A DNA stretch of 64,000 nucleotides from Pomphorhynchus laevis (GCA_012934845.2 WNNJ02003776.1:372001-436000); one strand, 5' to 3'. Positions 33,541-43,190 are shown, counted from the first letter of the stretch. Translations and numbers: made by a program. Notes: a model not told the origin generated them from the sequence alone.

Positions 33541-33681
33541 AGAATAAGATACTAGATAGTTATTTCAGAGGAAATACATCATTAGCATGTATTTGGCCCC
33601 GCTGCTATGTTGGGTAGAGGAGTTAGGGGCCGAAACCTGATAGCATAGCAGTTCCTCCTGATGACCTCTAATTCTTATTCT
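33541..33681 (+). ncRNA. Structured 3' RNA of PLE-N with interlocking helices
   Basis: Perfect complementary segments, in order, are: AGAATAAGA (33541-33549) with TCTTATTCT (33673-33681); AGAGG (33567-33571) with CCTCT (33665-33669); hairpin AAATACAT/ATGTATTT (33572-33579, 33587-33594); GGCCCC (33595-33600) with GGGGCC (33626-33631); CTGCTATG (33602-33609) with CATAGCAG (33644-33651); GAGGA (33617-33621) with TCCTC (33653-33657). The last three interlock as A-B-C-A'-B'-C'. CTGATGA (33658-33664) and GAAACCTGATAG (33632-33643) stay unpaired and conserved. Other copies: about 2945-3080, 14430-14590, 27120-27270, 40410-40550, 46370-46510, 51930-52050. The outer helix shows AGAG:CTCT against ATAG:CTAT in the 46-kb copy. 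It is likely an RNA element for element retrotransposition or processing; whether it is a ribozyme is unknown. Confidence 0.7.
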
Positions 33682-33899
33682 GATACAACGTCTGTTATTT
33701 ATTACTCAATTCATAAAAATGACTTCTTTTTTAAATTTAAATTTTTTATTTTAATTTGATTTAAATTATAAAAAATCTTAAAACAATTATTTATTTTATA
33801 ATTTAATTATAAAATTTTGATTTAGCATTATTATGTTTTGTTTTTTTTTATAATTATATAACAATACGTAGACTCAGTTAGCTGATTTAATTAATTAAA

Positions 33900-35215
33900 T
33901 TTATAGTTGAATATTAAATGTACAGTTTAATTAAATTTATGGTTTAATATCAAATTTACTATTAAATTTAATATCAAGTTTTTCCTTGTTCAATAACAAT
34001 GAAATAGCTTAAACTAATATTTTATATTTAACTAAATTAAAATTCATTATTGCAAAGTTAATTCCAATTATTTTTTGTTAACTAAATTCAAATTATTTAT
34101 TGTCAACCAACGAAGTGATGATATAATTTTACCGGTTATTTTTAGTATTCCATAATAATCCATAAGTAGATGTAATTTACTTCTGATCTGAGAATTCACG
34201 GTATTGATCAATTATAATTAATGAACACCTTGAACTTCTTGATCTGTATGTTAATCAAATTAATGTGTGTGTTAATTATAGCTAAAGTGTAAGCGTGGAA
34301 CACAATAATAAAAAAAATTGAAATGTAATTGAAAATCCGATATGGAAAGTATTAAGCTTTTACTTTGCAAAATCATCTTAATTTAATTTAAGTTTAATGT
34401 TTTATGCCACCTTAATTTTATTAATAAAATAAAGAAGGAGACATTTTAAATTCTACAAATATCGAAATAAAAACGATACCCCTATTGTACGTACAATGTC
34501 TAATTTTCTAAGGCGAAATATATTTAAAATTTTTTTGTCATACTAGTTTATCAAAGCAACAATGCAAAATCATCATTTATCGTTATAATCGTCAACGTGG
34601 TTACTAGCCAAAATTTCTAACTTTCCTAATTACAGCTAAAAGAAGCATATAGGCGGACATTACAAAGAATGTCATTGTTTTGCCTCATTGTTCGATTGCA
34701 AGTAGGTTATTTTTCTTGGAATGTTATACATTGCTGTATTTTCTTACATTCATATTGGAATATCGATCGATTAATAGAGACGAATCATCAGCATATATAG
34801 GGCAGTTGTGAAATCAGGAGCAAGCTATAGTAGAGTATTCTAAATTTCAACAAACCATCGTAGATTTAAAGCAAATGTTAAAAGTCACGGTAAAGCAAAA
34901 CATATACTTTTTCTTTTACCTCAACACAACATTATTGTATTTCCTTAAATAATATATCGCTTCATTAATGATTTATAATATACAAGTAGCATTTGTTTGT
35001 ATTATTTACTAATTACATTATGTATTTATTAATGCACATACTATTTATTACTAAATGCATAATAACATTGTATTTATATGTATTATATGCATTATTTAGT
35101 AATATATACTAATAACATTATGTATTTACTAATACACACTACATCCATAATATCCTTTCATGTTCGATTATATAGTTGAAAAGATCAAAAAATATTTCTT
35201 TTTATATAAAAATAC
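33900..35215. other. AT-rich spacer, no gene seen
   Basis: Long AT-rich sequence with simple ATTAAATTT- and TGTATTTA-type repetition (for example 34970-35150). No coding similarity or RNA gene was found. Confidence 0.4.
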
Positions 35216-35345
35216 AATATTTCGATTGTTTCTGCTATCATCATCAAGATTAAAATTGAAGATAATGAATTATTAGAGCTGGATCAAAGATAAAAGGAAT
35301 TTTTTTAAAATTTCGCTAACCTCTGTTAACATCTTCAGAAAATTA
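35216..35345 (-). repeat. Two hammerhead-like half-elements
   Basis: Minus strand 35248-35216: CTTGATGA-T-GATAGC ... CGAAATATT, with a partner copy on the + strand at 36200. Minus strand 35338-35307: CTGAAGAT, GTTAAC, AGAG, GTTAGC, GAAATTTT, a 6-bp stem with one G-T pair. The flanks CAAAGAT and GAGCTGGATC match the outer parts of the foldback element at 35401-35653. Confidence 0.5.
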
Positions 35346-35400
35346 CTTTTTTAAGCTTTTAGATAGCTGCAGACCAGTGCCTTCATAGCACTGTCGAATG

Positions 35401-35653
35401 ATTTTAAATAGTTGATAATGATCCATTATTGATGAAGAATTATTGGAGCTAGATTAAAGAAAAGAGGATTTTTTTTGATATTTCACTAACCTATGTTAGC
35501 ATATTCAGAAAACTACTGAAGATGATAAAAAAAGTAATTTTCTTAAGATGCTAGCAGAGATTAGCGAAATATCAAATAAAATTTTCGTTCTATCTTTGAT
35601 CCAGCTCCAATATTTTTTTTATCAATAATGGATCATTATCAACTATTTAAAAT
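35401..35653. repeat. Foldback (inverted-repeat) element carrying hammerhead-like cores
   Basis: The arms start ATTTTAAATAGTTGATAATG (35401) and end with its complement (to 35653). Each ~110-bp arm contains the hammerhead-like unit: on the left (minus strand, about 35475-35508) CTGAATAT, GCTAAC, ATAG, GTTAGT, GAAATATC; on the right a more decayed version (35547-35575). The outer part GGAGCT...ATCATT is shared with elements at 36.1, 37.4, 38.1 and 43.1 kb. Confidence 0.75.
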
Positions 35654-35879
35654 GTTTCAGATATAATTTTGAATATAATTTTAAACGTTCAATATAATTG
35701 ATTAAACAAATAGATTTACATCAATTGAGCTAGCTTTCATGGTTATTAGTTTTTTTTTTCATTTGAAAGCGTAAGCAATCAATGTTTTGAACATTCATTT
35801 AACATCATGAAATATATTATTAAAATTTAAAATAAATATCAATTTCATGAATTTACATGTAAATAATTTACAATGTAAC

Positions 35880-35945
35880 AGAGTATAATAGACCATCAGA
35901 AAGAACTGTTATGTTATCATGTTTCGGCCCATATTCCTCAATAAA
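35880..35945 (-). mobile_element. PLE-N 3' RNA fragment, decayed
   Basis: The complement of the conserved GGGCCGAAAC...GATAACATAACAGTTCTTTCTGATGG block is recognisable, without the RT or the terminus. It shows that the 3' RNA is also present in old, otherwise unrecognisable copies. Confidence 0.5.
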
Positions 35946-36039
35946 GATAAATGCAAAACGAAATAAATAACATCTTCAAAAAATTACCTGAAGATAATAA
36001 TTACCTTACTTTTCATAAATAAGGTAATTTTCAGAAATA

Positions 36040-36228
36040 AGGTGTTTTCTTCGGAAAATTACCTTATTTTTCTGAAGATGATAACAGAGGTTAGCGAAAT
36101 ATCAAAAATATCATCTTTTTGATCCATCTTTAATAGTTCTTTATCAATAATGGGTAAATATCAACTATTTAAAATTAAAAATAATTTTTATTTTTAATCC
36201 TGATGATAGCAGGAGCTATCGAAATATT
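36040..36228 (+). repeat. Hammerhead-like single arms (36072-36103 and 36200-36228)
   Basis: At 36072: CTGAAGAT, GATAAC, AGAG, GTTAGC, GAAATATC, followed by the shared GATCCATCTTTAATAG flank. At 36200: CTGATGA, TAGC, AGGA, GCTA, TC, GAAATATT, a perfect CUGAUGA plus hairpin plus GAAA core with a purine-rich four-base loop. These are one-armed relatives of the foldback elements. Confidence 0.6.
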
Positions 36229-37334
36229 GTGATTTTATATAGAGGAAAATATTTTCTTCGTTTCTTTAAAACTATTTAATAACATTAGTATTTATTAATA
36301 ACATCGTAGGCGTAGTCTTTACTTTCCATAAGTTGTTTACTTTTATTCAAAACATCAAAAGATACAAATTATCAGTATTTCTAATTTTGTTACCTTTTAA
36401 GAAATTTTAAGTTTTGACAATTTCACTTGCACGATAAAAATCATTTTTTACACCAGTTTAAATAATTCACATTTAAATAGAAATATAATAAAATCTAAAA
36501 GGGATTTTCACCTTTTAATATATTGTTCTTACCGATTAAGCTTTTTAATACAGATGTCGTTTATAAAAATTCACCTTAATAAAATTTTTAAATACACTTA
36601 TTAGATTCTTGCCTTTAGGTTACATTATTATAACCCATATGCTAAAATTGCAGAAACATTAATATTTTTCTTAATTAATTAGTACAAATAAACTTTAATG
36701 ATAATTTGGAATGATTATTTAAAAGAAGACGTCTACAAATGCTGTTTGAATAGTTATATTAAATATTTAATAAAAATTCAATTAATAAGTTTTAATAATC
36801 AAAAGATACTTATTTTTGTAAAGCCAACAACATTGTGGTAAAATAATATGCTAACTCTATAGTTAACTTTGTTGTTTTTTGATCTATGAAATCGCTGCAA
36901 ACAGGATGCTAATTTTGTAAGAATCAAATAAATACTTTTTATACACGGCAAAAATTAATTTATGTTTGAATATAAATACAAAGAGATATCGACAAGGAAA
37001 AATTAGAATTAAATTATAAAAGAAACTAAAAAACAGTAATCTATTGAGCATTTTGATTTAAAACATCCGACAAAATTATCTTGCAGAAAATAAATTACTG
37101 TTATTATATTATATTCTTTTCAGTAAACTTCAATGGATTTTAATATAATTTATAAGTATATTTCATCAACACGAAATTATTACATTTTACAAAAATATAT
37201 ATAAAATAATAATTTTAATTCTTTAAGCATTAAAGTTATTTTCAGCTAAGCATTTTCACATCATAAAAAATTGATTTTTAAATTCTATAAATATAATCCA
37301 TGGGGATTTCGAATTATTAAAGCCTGGAAGAAAA
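36229..37334. other. AT-rich spacer, no gene seen
   Basis: No coding frame, RNA gene or recognised repeat in this stretch. Confidence 0.4.
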
Positions 37335-37535
37335 TTAAAGAAATCAAAGAAAGAAGGAAAATTTTATTTGATATTTCGCTAACCTCTGTTAGCATCTGCA
37401 GAATTTACTAAAGATGCCACTCAGAGTGATTTTCTGAATATACAAACAGAGGTTAGTGAAATATCTAATAAAATTTTTTCCTTCTTTCTTTGATCCAGCT
37501 CCAATAATTCTTTATCAATAATAGATCATTATCAA
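37335..37535. repeat. Foldback element with hammerhead-like cores (GCTAAC type)
   Basis: The left arm carries, on the minus strand (37401-37370), CTGCAGAT, GCTAAC, AGAG, GTTAGC, GAAATATC. The right arm carries a decayed + strand partner (37434-37465, CTGAATAT...GTTAGTGAAATATC). Outer flanks match 35401-35653 (GATCCAGCTCCAATAATTC). The centre is asymmetric, so the fold is imperfect. Confidence 0.7.
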
Positions 37536-38001
37536 TTTGAATTTGAATGAGGAATGCGACGGTGTGATAACATTTAAATTAGAAGAAAGATTGCAAAAAC
37601 CATCGCAAAATTTATTTAATTGAATATTTCGATGCCTAGCTGGCATCATCTTCAGCAATTGTATATGTAGCTTTAATCAAGAATAAGTTTAACCAGTCTG
37701 GTTAAATCATCTTCAGCAATTGTATATGTAGCTTTAATCAAGAATAAGTTAATAAGTTTAATAAGTTAAACTTATTCTTGATTAAAGCTACATATAATAA
37801 AACCAGATTTAACAGGTTAAAAGTTAAACCATCTTTTAACCAGATTATCGCTGGTTTTCCTTGTTTTGACTTTTTCTTCTTTTTATGTTAACGTGTACAC
37901 TTTTTTGCCTTCATTTCAGATTGCTGAAGATGATGCCAGCTAGGCATCGAAATATTCAATTAAATAAATTTTGCGATGGTTTTTGCAATCTTCTAATTTA
38001 A
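37536..38001. repeat. Foldback element with hammerhead-like cores (GATGCC type)
   Basis: The long inverted arms (37575-37680 against 37915-38001) each hold CTGAAGAT, GATGCC, AGCTA, GGCATC, GAAATATT (minus strand at about 37629-37662; + strand 37924-37956). The same core and flanks form the element at 63580-63873. The interior has a second inverted block around 37680-37800. The left flank GAATGAGGAATGCGACGGTG also flanks the 63.8-kb copy, so it is part of the element. Confidence 0.8.
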
Positions 38002-38039
38002 AAATCATTATCACCAAAAATATTTATTTATATATCGTA

Positions 38040-38225
38040 TATACGTAGACTCAGTTATATATTCTAGTGAAATAAAAGTTAATTTTAGTAATTTTCTAAT
38101 TCTTTAGTAATTTTCTGAAGATGCTAACAGAAGTTAGCGAAATATCAAAAATAATTTCCTCTCTTTCTTTAATCCAGCTCCAATAATTCTATATCAATAA
38201 TGGATCATTATCAACTATTTAAAAA
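38040..38225 (+). repeat. PLE-N-like terminus followed by a GCTAAC-type arm
   Basis: ATACGTAGACTCAGTTATAT at 38040 matches the PLE-N terminal block. At 38115-38146 the + strand reads CTGAAGAT, GCTAAC, AGAA, GTTAGC, GAAATATC, followed by the shared outer flank to 38225. Their juxtaposition suggests that the hairpin family inserts near, or is mobilised with, PLE ends. Confidence 0.6.
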
Positions 38226-39115
38226 CAGGGATTTCATTCAATAAAATATAAGATTTGTAAATCTATTGACGGGAAATTAATTAAAGTTTACTATTTCATT
38301 AATTATAGAAATTTTTTATTTTATTAGCATTTGCTCTACAAGTTTGTAACTTCATTATATATTTTAATTTAAAATTATAAAAGTATTTTATTGAGTTACA
38401 TAATCTGTAATACAGTACGAATTGTACTTATAATTTAGATTTTTTTTATATTGCGCAATACTTATTCAGGATTAAGATTCTTTTCAAACAAAACTGACGA
38501 TTTTACAAATTCCAATTAAAAATAATTATTCGAAAATAATAAGAAATTTAATATAAAATGAACAAGACAATATTTGAGGTTGATCTTAATATAATGCGCC
38601 AGTATTTTATCGCTTATATCGTTTGATAAAGATATTAAATATTTATTTTCGAAACGACACAACAATGTAACTCTAGATATATGTTTTGCTGTAATACGAG
38701 TTATGCGTTGTTGTCTACATTTCGTTTTAAAATCACATAAATATTTTGTTTAACATTAGGCAAATTATCAAGGAAAATTGACCTGGCGTAAGATGTATTC
38801 AGGCAAATTGTGTTATCACAGAAATCCACAGGAAATAAATTTAAAAAATGTTTCAAAAATAAATTAAGTTATGTAAATAAGAAATTCCAAAGACTATAAA
38901 TTCACCTTTACCACAAAAAATAATGGACTTTTTTCCTTTATTTTCAGATTAAACAAGACTGCTAAGTTATTTTTCGAAATATCAAAATAATAAATTCAGT
39001 CTCTTATATTCTCGGGGTTGGTTCGCAGTCATTTAATTATAAACTTAATATTATAATTAAGACATTTAAATTTTAAGATATCATAATTTAAATAGCAAAG
39101 TTATTGCCACTAATG
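38226..39115. other. AT-rich spacer
   Basis: No gene seen. A decayed GACTGCTAAG...CGAAATATC block at about 38960-38988 may be another hammerhead-like remnant, with a relative at 60575-60600. Confidence 0.35.
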
Positions 39116-39179
39116 ACTAATCAAGTTTTATACAATGGATATATTTTAAAATGACTAAGAACATATTAATACAATGCAA

Positions 39180-39960
39180 ACTCAACAAATATTTCTTGAC
39201 AAGAAAAACAAATAATAATACAGAAGATTTTTCCTGACAACCACTGGTCCAGGTGTCGGGTCGAGGAGGCTGTTCCCGATTCAAACTACTCCAGACATCG
39301 CGATCCTGGGCGACAGACCAGAGTCCTCTTTCAGATAGCCCAAGGCGCTCTTCAATCAGTTTCGAGATTTGATAATTCCACAAGCATCGAAGTCTACCTC
39401 GAGGTCACATTTCCAGAGAGTCTATTCTAGAAAACCCTCCGAGGAAGATGATCAATGAAATCCTCAGAAAGTGTCCGAGTCACCTCAACTGACGTTCTTC
39501 AATGTGGAGAAGCAGCTATTTTACTCCGAGTCAATTCCGGATGACGGAATTCCTTACCTTATCTCTAAGGCCACACCGCGAAGGAACCTTATTTCGGTCG
39601 CCTGTCTTTAAAATATTATTATTTAAGTCATAACCCAAAGCTTAATACCATGGGTTTAGAATGAACGAAGATTGCGCGGTAAACCAAATGCTTCACCCAA
39701 AGATTCAACACCGGCTTCACCACGACAGACCTGTACAGAGAACGCATTGCTGCGTTAGCTGCACAAATTCAATTCTCAATCTCGTTGTTGTTTCTGCCGT
39801 TCCTCGCAAAAAATTCCCCAAGATACTTAAAATCCTCCACGTCAGGAAGAAGCTTTTCCCCAGTCCCAATTGACATTAGCACCTCAATCCGTGACAAACA
39901 AGCATAGACAGTCTTGGAGGTACTAACCAACATCTCTGCCGTTTGGCATTCCGTCGTGAA
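39180..39960 (-). mobile_element. LINE-C C-terminus and true 3' end
   Basis: The minus strand reads the thumb and C-terminal LINE-C sequence, ending WNYQISKLIEERLG, LWSVAQDRDVWSSLNREQPP (39250-39385) and a 3' UTR to about 39180. This is the ending typical of RTE-like LINEs with the HELWVMTER block. Positions 39351-39960 are the second copy of the block at 13398-13990. Confidence 0.85.
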
Positions 39961-40195
39961 TTTTAAGCTTTATAGAATATTAATTTGTTCATAACTGACT
40001 AAAAAATAAATCTAAATTGTATAAAGGTATGAAATATATGTTTCGATATATTGATGATATATGTATTTAACTCTAACAATTTTTATTCAATAAGTGAACA
40101 AATTTATCCAGGTAGCCTCATTCTTAATAAAACCAATATTAATGATAAAGAAATTATATATCTTGATATGAGCATAAAATTAACATCAATAAATT
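39961..40195 (+). mobile_element. PLE-N RT fragment, + strand (duplicate of 13991-14242)
   Basis: Same YIDDIC-containing piece and same junction to the inverted terminus at 40196 as at 14243. The shared junction proves that the whole LINE-C/PLE/PLE block was copied as a unit. Confidence 0.8.
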
Positions 40196-40554
40196 AAATC
40201 AGCTAACTGAGTCTACGTATTTAATATAATTATAAAATAAACAAAACATAATAATGCTAAATCAAAATTTAATAATTAAATAATAAAATTAATAATTGTT
40301 TTTAGATTTTCTATAATTTAAATCAAGTTAAAATAAAAAATTGAAATTTAAAATAAACGTCATTTTTATGAATTGACTAATAAATAACAGACGTTGTATC
40401 AGAATAAGAATTAGAGGTCATCAGGAGGAACTGCTATGCTATCAGGTTTCGGCCCCTAACTCCTCTACCCAACATAGCAGCGGGGCCAAATACATGCTAA
40501 TGATGTATTTCCTCTGAAATAACTATCTAGTATCTTATTCTAATACAAAGTATA

Positions 40555-42231
40555 TTATTTATTATCCATCCATAAAAATTTGCCACTTAAGAGTTTAAAT
40601 TTATTCTTTATATTATTGTGTTGATTTATATATTTTACTATTTTCTGCTTGATGTTATTTTTATAGTAACCTAGTTTAAAATATGTATCTATTAAATTAT
40701 TTAAATGATTTTGAAGAAAGCCAATATCATTACATATTGTTGCAATTCTTAAAATTTCATTATTTAATGTATTATATTTTATATTATATGGTATGCATGA
40801 ATGCTCATGCAAAAATATGTTTCTTGTAAATTTAAATATGTCATCTTTACGATATAAATTAATAGTAGTTTTAGTTAATGTTAATTTAATGTTCATATCT
40901 AGATATACACCTTCTTTATCATTAATATTGGTTTTGTTAAGAATAAGGCTTTCTGGATAAATGTGCTCACTAATTGAATAAAAATTATTAGAATTAAATA
41001 CACATATATCATCAATGTATCGAAACATATATTTCATATATTTATATTGTTTAGATTTAGTTTTTACACAGTTATGAACAAATTCATATTCTATAAAGCT
41101 TAAAAACAAGTCAGCTATAATTGGGCTACTATTACCACCCATTGGAACACCTTTTACTTGTCTAAATATAGATGTCCCTACTTTTAAATAATTTTGATTT
41201 ATCAAAATATTTAAGGATTCTATTAATTCAATTTTATCCATATATTTATATTTACTTGATGGTTTAATTTTTGTTAGATAGGCGTTATAATTATTATAAC
41301 ATATATATGTATATCTTTTTCCGAATATAAGATTAATTAATTTTACTAACGCTTCTTTAATATCTACTAAATCTAGATTTGTATAAAGCGTACTAAAATC
41401 GTATGTATTTATATTTTGAAAATTTATTCCTTTTGTCTGTTCTAAAAATTCTTTTGTAGAATTAATACTGAAATAGTGTTTTATACCAGTATTAATTTCG
41501 ATTACCTTGCAATATTTTTTAAAGTGTGCTTTAATTACTTTAAGTATTTTATTCATATAGACAGAAAGTGGTTTTAATGTACATTTAAACGCACTACATA
41601 TGAACCTAGGTTTTATTGGATTTTTATGTAATTTTGGATTCCAATATAATATAGGTATAGTTTTATTATCTGATTCAACCTTTATACCCTTTTTATCCAT
41701 TATAGAACAGTGACTTGTAATAATTGTTTCTAAACTCAACTCACTACGTTCATATGTTGGATTTACATTTAAATCATTAGAATTAACCTCTTTCATTAGT
41801 ATATCATAATAAAGCTTTTTGCATATGAAGACAAAGTTATTACTAGCTTTATCAATAGTTGTTATTATATAGTTATCCTTTAATTTAGTAAGTTCTTTAT
41901 ACATATCTTTATTAATTTTATCTTTCCTTTTATAATTGTTTGTTATTTTCATTTTATTTTTAATTTTATCAAATATATAATCTTTCCAAATTTTTATCTT
42001 AGATATATTCGAGCTTTCACTATTAATCAGCTTACTAAAGTAATCATTTAAGTTATTATATAACGAATTGTAAATTTTATTTTTGTCGTTGTTATTATTT
42101 AATCTATATTTATACCCTTTTGATAGCAGCTTTCTTAATTCACAATTTTCAATTAATTCTAGATTATGGGTACATATATGTTCATTTATTTTATCAAAAC
42201 TAAGACTTTTACAATTGCATTCTGTTTCCAT
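40555..42231 (-). CDS. PLE-N polyprotein: CxC linker and reverse transcriptase
   Basis: This 558-codon frame is the longest PLE-N ORF. It starts METECNCKSL: the C-x-C pair at residues 5-7 matches the linker motif reported for Naiad PLEs. Fingers follow (TIDKASNNFVFI, YWNPKLHKNPIKPRFI), then motif A YDFSTLYTNLDLVD, an insertion of about 50 residues, motif B GVPMGGNSSPIIADLFL, motif C RYIDDICVF, motifs D and E, and the thumb. It ends GKFLWMDNK. Catalytic Asp residues of A and C are intact. No GIY-YIG nuclease is seen at the C-terminus, and none is recognisable in the N-terminal frame upstream. In-frame codons continue upstream of this Met (LLPPLGRKICNYNKEL), so the true protein starts earlier. 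Naiad assignment is inferred from CxC plus insertion. Confidence 0.9.
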   Translation of the reverse strand: METECNCKSLSFDKINEHICTHNLELIENCELRKLLSKGYKYRLNNNNDKNKIYNSLYNNLNDYFSKLINSESSNISKIKIWKDYIFDKIKNKMKITNNYKRKDKINKDMYKELTKLKDNYIITTIDKASNNFVFICKKLYYDILMKEVNSNDLNVNPTYERSELSLETIITSHCSIMDKKGIKVESDNKTIPILYWNPKLHKNPIKPRFICSAFKCTLKPLSVYMNKILKVIKAHFKKYCKVIEINTGIKHYFSINSTKEFLEQTKGINFQNINTYDFSTLYTNLDLVDIKEALVKLINLIFGKRYTYICYNNYNAYLTKIKPSSKYKYMDKIELIESLNILINQNYLKVGTSIFRQVKGVPMGGNSSPIIADLFLSFIEYEFVHNCVKTKSKQYKYMKYMFRYIDDICVFNSNNFYSISEHIYPESLILNKTNINDKEGVYLDMNIKLTLTKTTINLYRKDDIFKFTRNIFLHEHSCIPYNIKYNTLNNEILRIATICNDIGFLQNHLNNLIDTYFKLGYYKNNIKQKIVKYINQHNNIKNKFKLLSGKFLWMDNK

Positions 42232-42341
42232 TATGTTTCTAATATTATCGTTACATATTGATTTTAATTCTTTATTATAATTACAAATTTTTCGTCCTAA
42301 TGGTGGTAGGAGTTTATACCTTATTTTAGGAATATATTTAC

Positions 42342-42713
42342 TTATCTCTGACCCTGGTTTTTTTTACTTTTAGAATTATTTAAAAGTCCGGCTATATTTA
42401 TGTTATCTATACATTTATTAATGAAGTTTATGGTTAATGTATATTTTCTATTGTTATTATTAACATTTATTGTACGATTATAGTATTTTGTATTACAATA
42501 ACTGTCTATTATACAACTTAGCCTATCATAGTCGTTAATTAATTTTTGATTTATTGAACATATGATATCTTTAGAAATACTTCTTATATTTACATAAAGA
42601 TCTTTTAGCTTATTATCACTTAAAAGTTGTTTTAATATTTCTAATCGTTCATTTATATACAAATCTTTTTTTAATATTTTTAACTCTATTTTTCCTATTC
42701 CTTTTATCCCCAT
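42342..42713 (-). CDS. PLE-N N-terminal region
   Basis: A 123-codon frame (MGIKGIGKIELKILKK, YVNIRSISKDIICSINQ, YTLTINFINKCIDNINIAGL) lies immediately upstream of, and out of frame with, the RT. Comparison with 12020-12120, where the corresponding sequence reads SKEIKGSDLSKYIPKIRYK in one frame, shows that the two are normally continuous; a small indel in a run of A's splits them here. Naiads are expected to have a GIY-YIG nuclease at this end, but I cannot see GIY, YIG or the CCHH residues in it. It may be a different domain or a highly diverged nuclease. Confidence 0.75.
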   Translation of the reverse strand: MGIKGIGKIELKILKKDLYINERLEILKQLLSDNKLKDLYVNIRSISKDIICSINQKLINDYDRLSCIIDSYCNTKYYNRTINVNNNNRKYTLTINFINKCIDNINIAGLLNNSKSKKNQGQR

Positions 42714-42784
42714 GACTTCTTGGTTTGCGTTTAACTGGATTAATCAATAAAATTAATAAATTTTAACTGGATTATAAATAAAAC

Positions 42785-43003
42785 TACTTTTATTTAAATC
42801 GTAAAGATGACATATTTTAATTTACAAGAAACATATTTTTGCATGAGCATTCACGAATACCATATGATATAAAAATGAAATTGAATAATGAAATTTTAAG
42901 AGTTGCAACAATTTGTAACTATATTGATTTTCTTCAAAATCATTAAAATAATTTAATAGATGCTTGTTTTAAACTAGTCAAATCAGCTAACTGAGTCTAC
43001 ATA
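42785..43003 (+). mobile_element. PLE-N RT fragment ending in an inverted terminus
   Basis: The + strand carries a decayed NLYRKDDIFKFTRN...HEHSRIPYDI piece, abutting AAATCAGCTAACTGAGTC at 42981, the complement of the family terminus. This repeats the head-to-head junction type seen at 14243 and 40196. Confidence 0.7.
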
Positions 43004-43004
43004 T

Positions 43005-43190
43005 TTTGATATTTTGATATTTCGCTAACTATAGTTAGCATCTTCAGAAAAATGCTGAAGTTAATCACTGAAGGTAATTTTCTGAAGATGCTAACAGTAG
43101 TTAGCGAAATATCAAAAATAATTTCCTTCCGTTGATCCATCTCCAATAATTATTTAAAGGAAAGACGTATCAACTATTTAAAAACACAAT
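43005..43190. repeat. Foldback element with two intact hammerhead-like cores
   Basis: Minus strand 43047-43016: CTGAAGAT, GCTAAC, TATA, GTTAGC, GAAATATC. Plus strand 43082-43113: CTGAAGAT, GCTAAC, AGTA, GTTAGC, GAAATATC. Both stems are perfect 6-bp helices with different loops, so stem and boxes are conserved while loops vary. It lies directly on the inverted PLE-N terminus. Confidence 0.75.

Larger units (their letters stand above)
32280..33890 (+). mobile_element. PLE-N copy, 5'-truncated, intact RT core and 3' end
   Basis: It begins within the fingers (YYDILMKEV equivalent, 32280), has one frameshift near 32400, then a 333-codon open frame (32526-33527), the structured 3' RNA (33541-33681) and the terminus AATACGTAGACTCAGTTAGC at 33863-33882. 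It is the best + strand copy and defines the 3' layout of the family. Confidence 0.95.
40196..42740 (-). mobile_element. PLE-N, most complete copy
   Basis: On the minus strand, from right to left, it has an N-terminal ORF (42342-42713), a frame change near 42350, the main RT ORF (40555-42231, open upstream to about 42355), the structured 3' RNA (40410-40550) and the terminus complementary to ATACGTAGACTCAGTTAGC at about 40198-40217. Length is about 2.5 kb. The 5' edge near 42730 is followed by another PLE-N fragment in opposite orientation. Confidence 0.9.

Noticed and set aside
33595-33651. HDV-like ribozyme starting at GGCCCC
   Set aside because: The two interleaved helices copy the HDV P1/P2 topology, but there is no clear P3, P1.1 or P4, and no suitable catalytic C segment before the second helix.
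33541-33681. Reading the PLE-N 3' RNA as a type II hammerhead (GAAA at 33571, CTGATGA at 33658)
   Set aside because: The boxes and an outer stem are in the right circular order, but stem I does not close between the expected positions, and the best outer pairing (AGAGG:CCTCT) uses up the G of GAAA. Kept as an open question, not a call.
42083-42280. Plus-strand open frames opposite PLE-N N-termini (also 11643-11834)
   Set aside because: They recur only because the PLE-N sequence recurs; hydrophobic translation of AT-rich antisense.
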